Source of the DNA: an uncultured Rikenellaceae bacterium
Lineage (GTDB): Bacteria > Bacteroidota > Bacteroidia > Bacteroidales > Rikenellaceae
Assembly (NCBI GenBank): GCA_910588925.1
Contig: CAJURV010000010.1
Span: 1 to 40,009, forward strand
Reading direction: 5' to 3'
DNA: 40,009 nucleotides
Part shown: positions 15,686 through 24,764 of the stretch, piece after piece
Layout: every line of letters begins with the position of its first letter
Numbering within the stretch: position 1 is the first letter of the stretch
Made by a program: the position numbers and the translations under genes
The notes under the pieces: generated by a model
What the model saw: the letters and a program-made list of their open reading frames with translations, nothing else
The model's database searches: none
Told to the model about the DNA's origin: nothing

Positions 15686-18394
15686 ATGGAACAAATGCAC
15701 AAACACTACCGTGGTCTTAGCGACGCCGAAGTGTCGGAGAGCCGACGTCTGCACGGCGATAACATTCTCACTCCGCCGGAAAGGGAGCCGCTATGGCGAC
15801 AGTTTCTGAAAAAATTCACCGACCCTATCATAGTGATATTGTTGGTGGCCTTGGCCCTCTCGGTAGCGGTGGCGTTTTACCAATATTTCGTATTGTCGCA
15901 CGATAGCGATGTTTTTCTGGAGCCTGCCGGAATATTGGCCTCTGTTATTCTGGCTACGGTGGTAGGTTTCTGTTTCGAGGTGAGTGCGGAGAGGAAGTTC
16001 GAGATACTCAATAAGGTGGACGACGACACCCCCGTCAAGGTTATCCGCAACGGCAATATATCGCAGATAGCCAAGCATGAGGTGGTGGTTGGCGATATAA
16101 TCGTGCTGGGTACCGGCGAGGAGATACCCGCAGACGGCCTGTTGCTCGATTCAGTGTCGATGAATGTGGACGAATCGACTCTCACCGGCGAGCCTATGGC
16201 ATACAAGAGCGTCGATCCGGACGAACGCGATGCGGAGGCCACTTATCCTACCGATCATGTGATGCGCGGCACTACTGTGGTGGACGGTCACGGCACCATG
16301 CGCGTGACGGCCGTGGGCGACGCTACGGAGTACGGCAAGGTGTACGAGGGGGCGAGGATAGACAGTAGTGTCGAGACGCCGTTGGTGGTGCAGCTGCGCC
16401 GTTTGGCCGGCATGATAACGAAAGGTAGCTATGCCGTTGCAGTGCTGATAGTAGTAGGCCGTTTGGCAACCTATCTTCATGCCGATGTCGGCTTCGAGTG
16501 GCTCGATTTGGGCAACTATCTTCTATCCACGGCTATGATAGCCATTACGGTAGTTGTGGTGGCTGTGCCGGAGGGTCTGCCCATGAGCGTCACTCTGTCG
16601 CTGGCGTTGAGTATGAAGAGGATGTTGTCGGCTAGCAATCTCGTCCGCAAGATGCACGCGTGCGAAACCATGGGAGCAGCTACGGTTATATGTACCGACA
16701 AGACCGGTACCCTCACGCGCAATCAGATGCGCATACACGACACGTGCTTCTTCTCGCACTCCGACGATCTTATAAACGAAGGCTTCGCCGTAAACTCCAC
16801 GGCTTTTCTCGACCTCTCCGATCCGGCGGCACCCAAGGTTCTCGGCAATCCCACCGAGGGGGCTTTATTGCTGTGGTTGCATAGTCGCGGAGCGGACTAT
16901 ATGGGTTTGCGCGAACAGGCCGGTGTCGTAGATCAGCTCGCTTTCTCTACCGAGCGCAAATATATGGCTACGGTGGTGAGATCGTCGGCGGGCGGACGCA
17001 TACTTTATGTCAAAGGTGCTCCCGAGATAGTGATGTCGCTTTGCGACAGTGTCCTTACCGACGAGGGCGACCGCCCGTTGGCTCTTCTGCGGAAGAGTGT
17101 CGAGGAGCGTTTGCGCGGTTATCAGAGTCAGGGCATGCGCACTCTCGGCTTCGCTTTTCGCAGGTTAAGGGATGATGATAACGGCATAGACGACAGCGGA
17201 CTGACCCCCGATCCGCTCGTCTTTCTCGGTGTAGCGGCCATATCCGATCCCGTACGCGATGAGGTGCCTGATGCGGTGCGCGAGTGCATGGATGCCGGTA
17301 TAGATATCAAGATAGTTACGGGCGATACCCCGGGTACCGCCCGTGAGATAGGACGTAGGATAGGGTTGCTGGAAGACGACGCATCGGATGTCGAATTCAC
17401 GACAGGGCCGGAGCTGGCTGCCATGAGCGACGGAGAGCTGGAGGATAGGGCGTCGCGGCTGAAGATAGTTTCGCGCGCACGTCCTATGGATAAGAGGCGC
17501 CTTGTTGCCGCCCTGCAGCGCAGGGGCCATGTGGTGGCGGTCACCGGCGACGGCACCAACGACGCCCCTGCCCTCAAAGCCGCGCAAGTGGGGCTCTCTA
17601 TGGGCGACGGTACTGCCGTTGCCAAAGAGGCCAGCGATATAACCATAATAGACAACTCTTTCGGCAGCATATCCAAGGCAGTTATGTGGGGCCGTTCGCT
17701 CTACAAGAACATACAGCGTTTCATCCTTTTTCAGATGACAATAAACATTGCAGCCTGTCTTATAGTGCTTATAAGTTCGTTTTTAGGAACGGAATCGCCG
17801 CTGACGGTGACGCAGATGTTGTGGGTCAATCTGATAATGGATACGTTCGCCGCTCTGGCTCTGGCATCGCTCCCGCCCGACGCCCATGTGATGAGAGAGA
17901 GGCCGCGTAAGCCGTCCGACTATATAATAACTCCTGTCATGGGCAGGTATATGATTATGGTTGGGCTTGCGTTCGTGGTGTTCCTTTTCGGTCTGTTGCA
18001 ATATTTCAAGTATAACGATATAACCTCGTTGACGCAGATATCTCTTGCGGGCATGGCGGCCGATTATTTCAATTTCACCGGTGAGCCGCAAGGCTTGAGT
18101 CCATACGAATTGTCGCTGTTCTTTACCGTATTCGTCATGATGCAGTTCTGGAACATGTTCAACGCCAAAGCGTTCGCTACGGGGCGGTCGGCATTCTATC
18201 GCCTGCGTGACAGTACCGGATTTCTGATTACCATATCGGCGATACTCTTCGGACAATGGGCCATAGTTACGTTCGGAGGCAAGATGTTCGGCGTCACTCC
18301 GCTCGCACTTCTGGATTGGGCCATAATAGCCGGAGCCACGTCGGTGGTGTTGTGGGCTGGAGAGATATTGCGTATATTTACTGAAAGGAAATAA
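15686..18394 (+). CDS. Calcium-translocating P-type ATPase, PMCA type
   Basis: A 902-residue P2B-type ion pump. All core motifs are present: TGEP (167-170), the ion-site helix M4 VPEGLP (294-299), phosphorylated Asp338 in CTDKTGTLT, nucleotide-binding KGAPE (443-447), TGDT (545-548) and GDGTND (621-626). Helix M6 has NLIMD, whose Asn and Asp are calcium ligands in the PMCA class, and the SERCA-specific second site is not evident. The role is calcium export from the cytoplasm driven by ATP. It is probably monocistronic: 124 bases separate it from the efflux operon, and a weak -7 box lies 60 bases upstream. Confidence 0.94.
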   Translation: MEQMHKHYRGLSDAEVSESRRLHGDNILTPPEREPLWRQFLKKFTDPIIVILLVALALSVAVAFYQYFVLSHDSDVFLEPAGILASVILATVVGFCFEVSAERKFEILNKVDDDTPVKVIRNGNISQIAKHEVVVGDIIVLGTGEEIPADGLLLDSVSMNVDESTLTGEPMAYKSVDPDERDAEATYPTDHVMRGTTVVDGHGTMRVTAVGDATEYGKVYEGARIDSSVETPLVVQLRRLAGMITKGSYAVAVLIVVGRLATYLHADVGFEWLDLGNYLLSTAMIAITVVVVAVPEGLPMSVTLSLALSMKRMLSASNLVRKMHACETMGAATVICTDKTGTLTRNQMRIHDTCFFSHSDDLINEGFAVNSTAFLDLSDPAAPKVLGNPTEGALLLWLHSRGADYMGLREQAGVVDQLAFSTERKYMATVVRSSAGGRILYVKGAPEIVMSLCDSVLTDEGDRPLALLRKSVEERLRGYQSQGMRTLGFAFRRLRDDDNGIDDSGLTPDPLVFLGVAAISDPVRDEVPDAVRECMDAGIDIKIVTGDTPGTAREIGRRIGLLEDDASDVEFTTGPELAAMSDGELEDRASRLKIVSRARPMDKRRLVAALQRRGHVVAVTGDGTNDAPALKAAQVGLSMGDGTAVAKEASDITIIDNSFGSISKAVMWGRSLYKNIQRFILFQMTINIAACLIVLISSFLGTESPLTVTQMLWVNLIMDTFAALALASLPPDAHVMRERPRKPSDYIITPVMGRYMIMVGLAFVVFLFGLLQYFKYNDITSLTQISLAGMAADYFNFTGEPQGLSPYELSLFFTVFVMMQFWNMFNAKAFATGRSAFYRLRDSTGFLITISAILFGQWAIVTFGGKMFGVTPLALLDWAIIAGATSVVLWAGEILRIFTERK

Positions 18395-18518
18395 ATTTTC
18401 AATACATAAACGGTGTGATTATCACTGTTATACCTGACTATTGTCGTGAATAATGGAATGTTGTCGCGTTGTTTGGCGCGATAATTGTAAGTAAATATTT
18501 CAGTCTCTTAACTAACCT

Positions 18519-19739
18519 ATGAATATGACCCGGAAGAGAAAGAAAATCTTAATAGGAGCCGTAATACTGTCGGCTGCCGTTATAACAGTTATCGTACTAT
18601 TGTTGAGACCCGATAAGGAGACCGTTTTTTACCCCACGGTCAATGCGGTGCCCGTAACCACTCAGGATGTGGAGATATACGGCGAATACGTGGGACGCAT
18701 ACGTGCCCGTCAGTTCGTGGAGGTGCGCGCCCGTGTGGAGGGTTACCTCGAGAAGATGACGTTCGCCGAGGGTACGTACGTGACTAAAGATCAGGTGCTT
18801 TTCATAATAGACCCTCGCATATATAAAGCCAAGGCCGATAAGGCTGCCGCACAGCTGAAAAAGGACGAGGCGCTGGCATTGAAAGCCAAACGCGACCTCG
18901 ACCGCATACGTCCGCTATACGAGCAGAACGCTGCCAGCCAGCTCGACCTCGACAACGCCATAGCCACCTACGAGTCGGCCACGGCTTCGGTGTCGATGAG
19001 CAAGGCCGACCTTACGCAAGCGCAAATGGAGCTTAGCTATACCACGGTTCGTTCGCCGATATCGGGTCATGTAAGCCAGAGTAACGTCGACTTGGGTACT
19101 TTGGTGGGGCCCGGAGCACAATCGTTGCTGGCTACCGTCGTCAAGAGCGATACCGTAAGGGTCGATTTCAGCATGACTGCGCTCGACTATCTGCGAAGCA
19201 AGGAGCGTAACGTCAATCTGGGTCATAAGGATTCCACCCGTTCGTGGGACCCCTATATCACCGTTACCCTCGCCGACAACTCGGTATATCCCGAACGCGG
19301 TCTGGTCGATTTCGCCGAGCCGCAGGTAGATCCCAAGACCGGTACGTTCTCCGTGCGTGCGGAGCTTCCCAATCCCGACTACGTATTGCTCCCGGGTCAG
19401 TTCACACGTGTTAAACTCCTGCTCGACGTGCGTCAGAACGCCATAACGGTGCCCGTAAAGTCGCTGGTCATAGAGAAGGGCGGAGCGTACGTCTATGTGG
19501 TGCGTCCTAATAACAAGGTAGAGAAAAGGTTCATAGAGTTAGGTCCCGAGATAGGAAACAACGTGGTGGTGGAACGAGGTTTGGCCACCGGCGAGAGGGT
19601 CGTCATAGAGGGCTATCACAAGCTCTCCCCGGGTATGGAGGTGAGAGTGGTGGAGGTAGCTCCGGATAACGACGATGCCATGACTGTGGCCACCGAGAGT
19701 GTCGACACTGTCGTGAATGCGGATGCCGCATCGAATTAA
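18519..19739 (+). CDS. RND efflux periplasmic adaptor subunit (membrane fusion protein)
   Basis: A 406-residue HlyD/AcrA-type adaptor. A basic N-terminus is followed by one membrane anchor (about 9-29) and no lipobox, so it is held by a helix rather than by lipid. The lipoyl/barrel-sandwich halves flank a coiled-coil hairpin at about 100-180 (VRARVEGYLEKM before, YTTVRSPISGHVSQSNVDLG after). Membrane-proximal domains end near 390. It is first gene of a three-gene operon: 36 bases separate it from the pump, whose outer-membrane channel follows. No regulator gene is adjacent and no clear promoter box was found. Confidence 0.93.
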   Translation: MNMTRKRKKILIGAVILSAAVITVIVLLLRPDKETVFYPTVNAVPVTTQDVEIYGEYVGRIRARQFVEVRARVEGYLEKMTFAEGTYVTKDQVLFIIDPRIYKAKADKAAAQLKKDEALALKAKRDLDRIRPLYEQNAASQLDLDNAIATYESATASVSMSKADLTQAQMELSYTTVRSPISGHVSQSNVDLGTLVGPGAQSLLATVVKSDTVRVDFSMTALDYLRSKERNVNLGHKDSTRSWDPYITVTLADNSVYPERGLVDFAEPQVDPKTGTFSVRAELPNPDYVLLPGQFTRVKLLLDVRQNAITVPVKSLVIEKGGAYVYVVRPNNKVEKRFIELGPEIGNNVVVERGLATGERVVIEGYHKLSPGMEVRVVEVAPDNDDAMTVATESVDTVVNADAASN

Positions 19740-19775
19740 TGCACAGGAACCATCTTCGGAAAATCCTTTAGAGAG

Positions 19776-22700
19776 ATGAAATCGCACTTCTTCATAGACC
19801 GCCCCGTATTCTCGATGGTGCTCTCCATCGTGATAGTCATAGTGGGCATCATAGGTCTGACGATGCTTCCCGTCGATCAGTACCCGCAAATTACCCCTCC
19901 TACGGTAAAGATCAGCGCCAGTTATCCCGGCGCCAGCGCCCTTACCGTTTCGCAGGCCGTAGCCACACCCATAGAACAGGAGCTCAACGGCACCCCCGGC
20001 ATGATATACATGGAGTCGAGCAGCTCCAACTCCGGCGGTTTCTCCGCCACTGTCACCTTCGACATAGAGACCAATGCCGACCTTGCCGCCGTAGAGATAC
20101 AGAACCGTGTCAAGTTGGCCGAGTCGCGCCTGCCGGCCGAGGTGATACAGAACGGCATATCGGTCGACAAACAGGCCTCGAGCCAGTTGCTTACCATAGC
20201 GCTTACCTCGGACGATCCCAAGTTCGACGAGATATATCTCTCCAACTTCGCCACCATGAACGTGCTCGACATGATACGACGCGTTCCCGGAGTAGGCCGC
20301 GTAAGCAACGTGGGCAGCCGTTACTACGCCATGCAGATATGGCTCAAGCCCGACCGCCTCTCAAATTTCGGCCTCACCGTGGCCGATATACAGGCGGCCC
20401 TAAAAGACCAGAACCGCGAGTCGGCTGCCGGGGTGCTCGGACAACAGCCCGTTACCGGTGTCGACATAACCATTCCCATAATAACGCAGGGACGTCTGTC
20501 GCAGCCTGCCGAGTTCGAGGAGATAGTGGTGAGGGCCAATCCCGACGGCTCCATAATACGTCTGCGCGATGTGGCGCGGGTGTCGTTAGAGGCCTCGTCG
20601 TACACCACCGAGAGCGGTATGAACGGTAGCAACGCCGCCATTTTGCGTATATTCATGCTTCCGGGGGCCAATGCCATGGAGGTGGCCGATAATGTCAAGA
20701 AAGAGATGGCCGAGCTCAGCAAGAGTTTCCCGGAGGGTATAGGCTACGAGATACCCCTCGATGCCACCGAATACATAGCCGACTCCATACACGAGGTGTA
20801 CAAGACCCTTTTCGAGGCTCTCATCCTCGTCATAATTGTCGTGTATCTGTCGTTGCAGAGCTGGCGCGCCACGGTCATACCCATAGTGGCGGTGCCCATA
20901 TCTCTGATAGGTACCTTCGGTTTCATGCTGATATTCGGTTTCTCGCTCAACCTGCTTACGTTGCTCGGTCTTATATTAGCCATAGGTATAGTGGTGGATG
21001 ATGCCATAGTGGTGGTGGAGAACGTGGAGCGAATCATGGAGGAGGAGAACCTTAGCCCGTACGAGGCCACCAAAAAGGCCATGAGCGGTCTTACCGGCGC
21101 CATCATAGCCACCTCGCTGGTGCTTTGCGCCGTATTCGTGCCGGTGAGCTTCCTTAGCGGCATCACCGGACAGCTCTACCGCCAGTTCACCATAACCATA
21201 GCGGTGTCGGTGCTCATATCTACCGTGGTGGCGTTGACGTTAAGCCCGGTCATGTGTTCGTTGGTGCTCCGTCCGGCCGATAAGCACAAGAAAAAGAACG
21301 TGGTTTTCCGTCATATAAACAAATGGCTCTACATCGGCAATAAAAAGTATGTTAAGATAATAAGCCGCACGTTCGGTAATCCCAAACGGGTCATAGCCGC
21401 GTTCGGTATGGTGCTCGTGGCGATATTTCTCGTAAACAGGCTTATGCCCTCGAGTTTCATGCCCGCCGAGGATCAAGGTAATTTCAAAGTGGAGCTCGAA
21501 TTGCCGGAGGGGTCGACCCTCGAGAGGACGCGACAGGTTACCCGTAGGGCTATGGATTATCTGGCCACACGTCCCGAGGTGGATTATCTGCTGGATGTCA
21601 CCGGTACAAGCCCCCGCGTCGGGAGCAACCAGAGCCGCAGTAGCGAGATAACGGTGGTGCTTAAACCGTGGACCGAGCGTAAGGATATATCGCTGAAAGA
21701 GATAACGGAGGAGATCAAAAACGAGCTCCGCGAATATCCCGAGTCGAAAGTATATGTCACTTCGCCGCCCGTCATTCCCGGGCTCGGCTCCTCCGGCGGT
21801 TTCGAAATGCAGTTGGAGGCCCGGGGCGGAGCCTCTTACGACGATTTGGTCCGAGCCGTCGACACGTTGCTGCATTATGCCTCGGAGCGTAAGGAGCTGG
21901 CGGATGTCTATTCGTCGTTGCAACCCGACATACCGCAGCTGTATTTCGATATAGACCGCGACAAGGCCAAGATGCTCGGCGTCCCTATGACCGACATATT
22001 CTCCACCATGAAAGCCTACACCGGCTCGGTATATGTCAACGACTTCAACATGTTCAACCGCATATACAAAGTGTATATACAGGCCGAGGCTCCGTATCGC
22101 GTAGACAGGGAAGACATCAACCTCTTCTTCGTAAAGGCCGGCGGCGGTACCATGATACCGCTCACATCGCTCGGTAATACCGATTACACCACCGGCCCCG
22201 GTACCATAACGAGGTTCAATATGTTCACCGCGGCCAAGATAGGCGGCGAGGCGGCCCCGGGCTACAGCTCCGGCGAGGCCATGAGGGTGATGGAGCAGAT
22301 AGTACGCAATCACCTGCCCTCCGATATAGGCGTGGAGTGGAGCGGCCTCTCCTATCAGGAGAAGAAGGCCGACGGCAAGACCGGTTTTATCATGGCTCTC
22401 GTCTTCCTGTTCGTCTTTCTGTTCCTTGCGGCCCAGTACGAGAGCTGGTCGGTGCCCGTGGCCGTTATACTCTCGCTTCCCGTGGCCGCTTTGGGCGCAT
22501 ACTTAGGTACGTGGATATGCGGGCTCGACAACGACATCTATTTCCAGATAGGTTTGGTTATGCTCATAGGTTTGGCGGCCAAGAACGCCATACTTATAGT
22601 GGAGTTCGCCAAAGTGCAGGTCGATAACGGCGTAGATGCGGCTACCGCGGCCATCAATGCTTCGCGCCTCAGGTTCCGCCCCATACTTATGACCTCGCTG

Positions 22701-22901
22701 GCGTTCATTCTCGGCATGTTGCCCATGGTGTTGGCTTCGGGGCCCGGATCGGCCAGCCGACAGTCGATAGGTACGGGGGTATTCTTCGGTATGTTGTTCT
22801 CGATAACGTTCGGGATAATGTCCGTACCTTTCTTTTTCGTTATGATCTACCGTCTCAAAGACCGGTTAAAAAGAGTTAAGAAGTATGGTAAGAACCGTTA
22901 A
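19776..22901 (+). CDS. RND multidrug efflux pump, HAE1 family
   Basis: A 1041-residue AcrB-class inner-membrane proton antiporter of standard length, with twelve membrane helices and two large periplasmic loops. Proton-relay Asp408-Asp409 lie in helix 4 (GIVVDDAIVVVENVER) and the partner Lys is in helix 10 (GLAAKNAILIVEFAK). It begins with the family-typical FFIDRPVFSMVLSIVI. It exports hydrophobic compounds such as bile salts, dyes or antibiotics; substrate range cannot be read from sequence. Its last 17 bases overlap the outer-membrane factor gene, indicating coupled translation. Confidence 0.96.
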   Translation: MKSHFFIDRPVFSMVLSIVIVIVGIIGLTMLPVDQYPQITPPTVKISASYPGASALTVSQAVATPIEQELNGTPGMIYMESSSSNSGGFSATVTFDIETNADLAAVEIQNRVKLAESRLPAEVIQNGISVDKQASSQLLTIALTSDDPKFDEIYLSNFATMNVLDMIRRVPGVGRVSNVGSRYYAMQIWLKPDRLSNFGLTVADIQAALKDQNRESAAGVLGQQPVTGVDITIPIITQGRLSQPAEFEEIVVRANPDGSIIRLRDVARVSLEASSYTTESGMNGSNAAILRIFMLPGANAMEVADNVKKEMAELSKSFPEGIGYEIPLDATEYIADSIHEVYKTLFEALILVIIVVYLSLQSWRATVIPIVAVPISLIGTFGFMLIFGFSLNLLTLLGLILAIGIVVDDAIVVVENVERIMEEENLSPYEATKKAMSGLTGAIIATSLVLCAVFVPVSFLSGITGQLYRQFTITIAVSVLISTVVALTLSPVMCSLVLRPADKHKKKNVVFRHINKWLYIGNKKYVKIISRTFGNPKRVIAAFGMVLVAIFLVNRLMPSSFMPAEDQGNFKVELELPEGSTLERTRQVTRRAMDYLATRPEVDYLLDVTGTSPRVGSNQSRSSEITVVLKPWTERKDISLKEITEEIKNELREYPESKVYVTSPPVIPGLGSSGGFEMQLEARGGASYDDLVRAVDTLLHYASERKELADVYSSLQPDIPQLYFDIDRDKAKMLGVPMTDIFSTMKAYTGSVYVNDFNMFNRIYKVYIQAEAPYRVDREDINLFFVKAGGGTMIPLTSLGNTDYTTGPGTITRFNMFTAAKIGGEAAPGYSSGEAMRVMEQIVRNHLPSDIGVEWSGLSYQEKKADGKTGFIMALVFLFVFLFLAAQYESWSVPVAVILSLPVAALGAYLGTWICGLDNDIYFQIGLVMLIGLAAKNAILIVEFAKVQVDNGVDAATAAINASRLRFRPILMTSLAFILGMLPMVLASGPGSASRQSIGTGVFFGMLFSITFGIMSVPFFFVMIYRLKDRLKRVKKYGKNR

Positions 22902-24336
22902 TGCCGCCATTATGGCATCGGTCGCGCTATTGTGCGCCTCATGTATGCTGGGCTCCAAATACAAGAGTCCGGAGTTGGACCTCCCCGCTGTTATAGCCGA
23001 CAAAGAGACCGATTCGTTGTCGTTCGCCGATCTGAAATGGTGGGAGGTATATCCCGATACCACCCTGCGAAAGCTCATCGAAAAGACGCTGGAAAACAAT
23101 AAGGATATGCTTATTGCCGCCGGCAGGGTAGAGGAGCTGCAGAAGTTGCAGCGGGTCAATACGGCGGCTTTGTTGCCCTCGGTGGGTGCCGATGTGTCGG
23201 CCGGTTACGAGGTCGACAATTACGGAGGGCACAACCCCGACAGGATCTCCACCTATAACGGCAAGCTGCAGTTCCGGTGGGAGCTCGATCTGTGGGGTAA
23301 TCTGCGATGGGCTCGCCAAAAGGGCATTAACGACTATTTGCAGTCGGTGGAGGCACGGCATGCGTTGCGTATGACGCTCGTGGCGGAGGTGGCTACTGCC
23401 TACTTCGAGTTGGTGGCTCTCGACAACGAGCTGGCGATAGTGAAACAGACTCTCCGCACGCGTCAGGAGGGTGTCACGCAGACCAAGTTGAGGTTCGAGG
23501 GCGGTCTCACTTCGGAGATCGCGTATCGTCAGGCGCAGGTGGAGATGGCTAAGGCGGCCACTCTTATCCCCGAGCTGGAACGCAGGGTGACGGCTAAGGA
23601 GAACGAGATCGCGCTTTTGGCGGGAGAGTATCCGCATTACATAAACAGAGGGGTGATGCTCGAGGAGACCATGTTGCCGGGTTCGTTGCCTGTGGGCCTG
23701 CCGTCGGAGTTGCTCAAGAGACGTCCCGACGTGCGTGCTGCCGAGTACAGACTAAAGGGCGCCAATGCCGCTGTAGGGGTGGCCTACACCGATATGTTCC
23801 CCAAGGTCAGCTTTTCAGGCACCTACGGTCTCGAAGTGGAGAACGAGATAGCCGATTTCCTGCGTTCGCCTTACGGTTACGTGGGCGGGCAGATTCTCGC
23901 ACCCATATTTTCGTGGGGTAAGTTGCGCGCAAAATACAAAGCGCAACAGGCCGCATACGAGCAAGAGACCGAACGATACAAAAAGACGGTGCTCGAGGTG
24001 TTCCACGAGGCCAACAACGCCATCGTGGCCTACAACAAACGGTTGGACGCCTACGAGAGCAAACGCACCCTCGAACAGGCCTCGCGCATATATATCGACC
24101 TTGCCCGGTTGCAATACATCAACGGTGTCATAGGCTATCTCGACGTTCTCGACGCCCAGAGAAGCTATTTCGACGCCCAGATAGGTCTTAGCAATGCCAT
24201 TCGCGACCATCAGATAGCTCTAGTGGATCTGTACAAGGCCCTAGGAGGCGGATGGCAGACCGACATGACACCCACACAGTGGCCGGACGATAAGCATCCT
24301 CTGTCGGTGCCTGATGACGACGGGATGCAAAAGTAA
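22885..24336 (+). CDS. TolC-family outer-membrane efflux lipoprotein (NodT type)
   Basis: A 483-residue outer-membrane factor completing the tripartite pump. A signal peptide ends in a lipobox (LLCASC, lipidated Cys20). Two OEP repeats follow, with long coiled-coil stretches at about 60-230 and 270-450, including the typical RPDVRAAEYRLKGANAAVGVA segment (273-293). Length fits the family. The start ATG 22885 lies inside the pump gene but directly precedes a good signal peptide. A terminator follows about 90 bases after the stop. Confidence 0.94.
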   Translation: MVRTVNAAIMASVALLCASCMLGSKYKSPELDLPAVIADKETDSLSFADLKWWEVYPDTTLRKLIEKTLENNKDMLIAAGRVEELQKLQRVNTAALLPSVGADVSAGYEVDNYGGHNPDRISTYNGKLQFRWELDLWGNLRWARQKGINDYLQSVEARHALRMTLVAEVATAYFELVALDNELAIVKQTLRTRQEGVTQTKLRFEGGLTSEIAYRQAQVEMAKAATLIPELERRVTAKENEIALLAGEYPHYINRGVMLEETMLPGSLPVGLPSELLKRRPDVRAAEYRLKGANAAVGVAYTDMFPKVSFSGTYGLEVENEIADFLRSPYGYVGGQILAPIFSWGKLRAKYKAQQAAYEQETERYKKTVLEVFHEANNAIVAYNKRLDAYESKRTLEQASRIYIDLARLQYINGVIGYLDVLDAQRSYFDAQIGLSNAIRDHQIALVDLYKALGGGWQTDMTPTQWPDDKHPLSVPDDDGMQK

Positions 24337-24354
24337 AGGGGCTTTTCTGCCCGG

Positions 24355-24406
24355 GTTAGACGAGTGCCGCATCTTTGGTCGGACGAAATCCATGCACTGA
24401 GGGCCT
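24355..24406 (+). repeat. Possible decayed copy D of the intergenic repeat
   Basis: GTTAGACGAG near 24355 and TGAGGGCCT at 24398-24406 match the two blocks of copy B, but spacing is shorter and the middle differs. Low confidence. Confidence 0.25.
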
Positions 24407-24426
24407 CTTTACGATTGGGATTTTAT

Positions 24427-24460
24427 AGCGTATATTGTATTCTATACGATATACGCTTTT
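24427..24460 (+). terminator. Terminator of the RND efflux operon
   Basis: A 14-bp stem with one G-T wobble (24427-24440 with 24444-24457), a 3-base loop, then T's. It is 90 bases after the channel gene's stop. Confidence 0.85.
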
Positions 24461-24637
24461 CTTATGCTTACAGTCAGTGCGGGTCTCCGTAGGTTACGGC
24501 CTGTGCTTAGTATCGCTGCGGTTGCTGGAAGTTGCTGTGTTGTAATAATATGAAATTAGTCTTGTCCTGAACTAGCGTTTGCAAGGTCTGTTCAACGGGT
24601 TCTTGTCTTTTCGGAATCTATTCATGCTACATAGATA

Positions 24638-24668
24638 TTGTATATAGGGCTATCAATTATTACCTTTG
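24638..24668 (+). promoter_or_regulatory. Promoter of the lipoprotein-DUF5723 operon
   Basis: TTG (24638-24640), exactly 20 bases, TACCTTTG (24661-24668). The ATG follows 96 bases later. The -7 region and next 11 bases are almost identical to those at the exbB promoter. Confidence 0.85.
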
Positions 24669-24764
24669 CAGACGGATAAGTGCAATTAACCCTGTAAGTC
24701 GTATTTATGCCGTTCTAAGATAATGTTCGGTATCGGATTTCGGCCACTGGAAATACTATGACCC

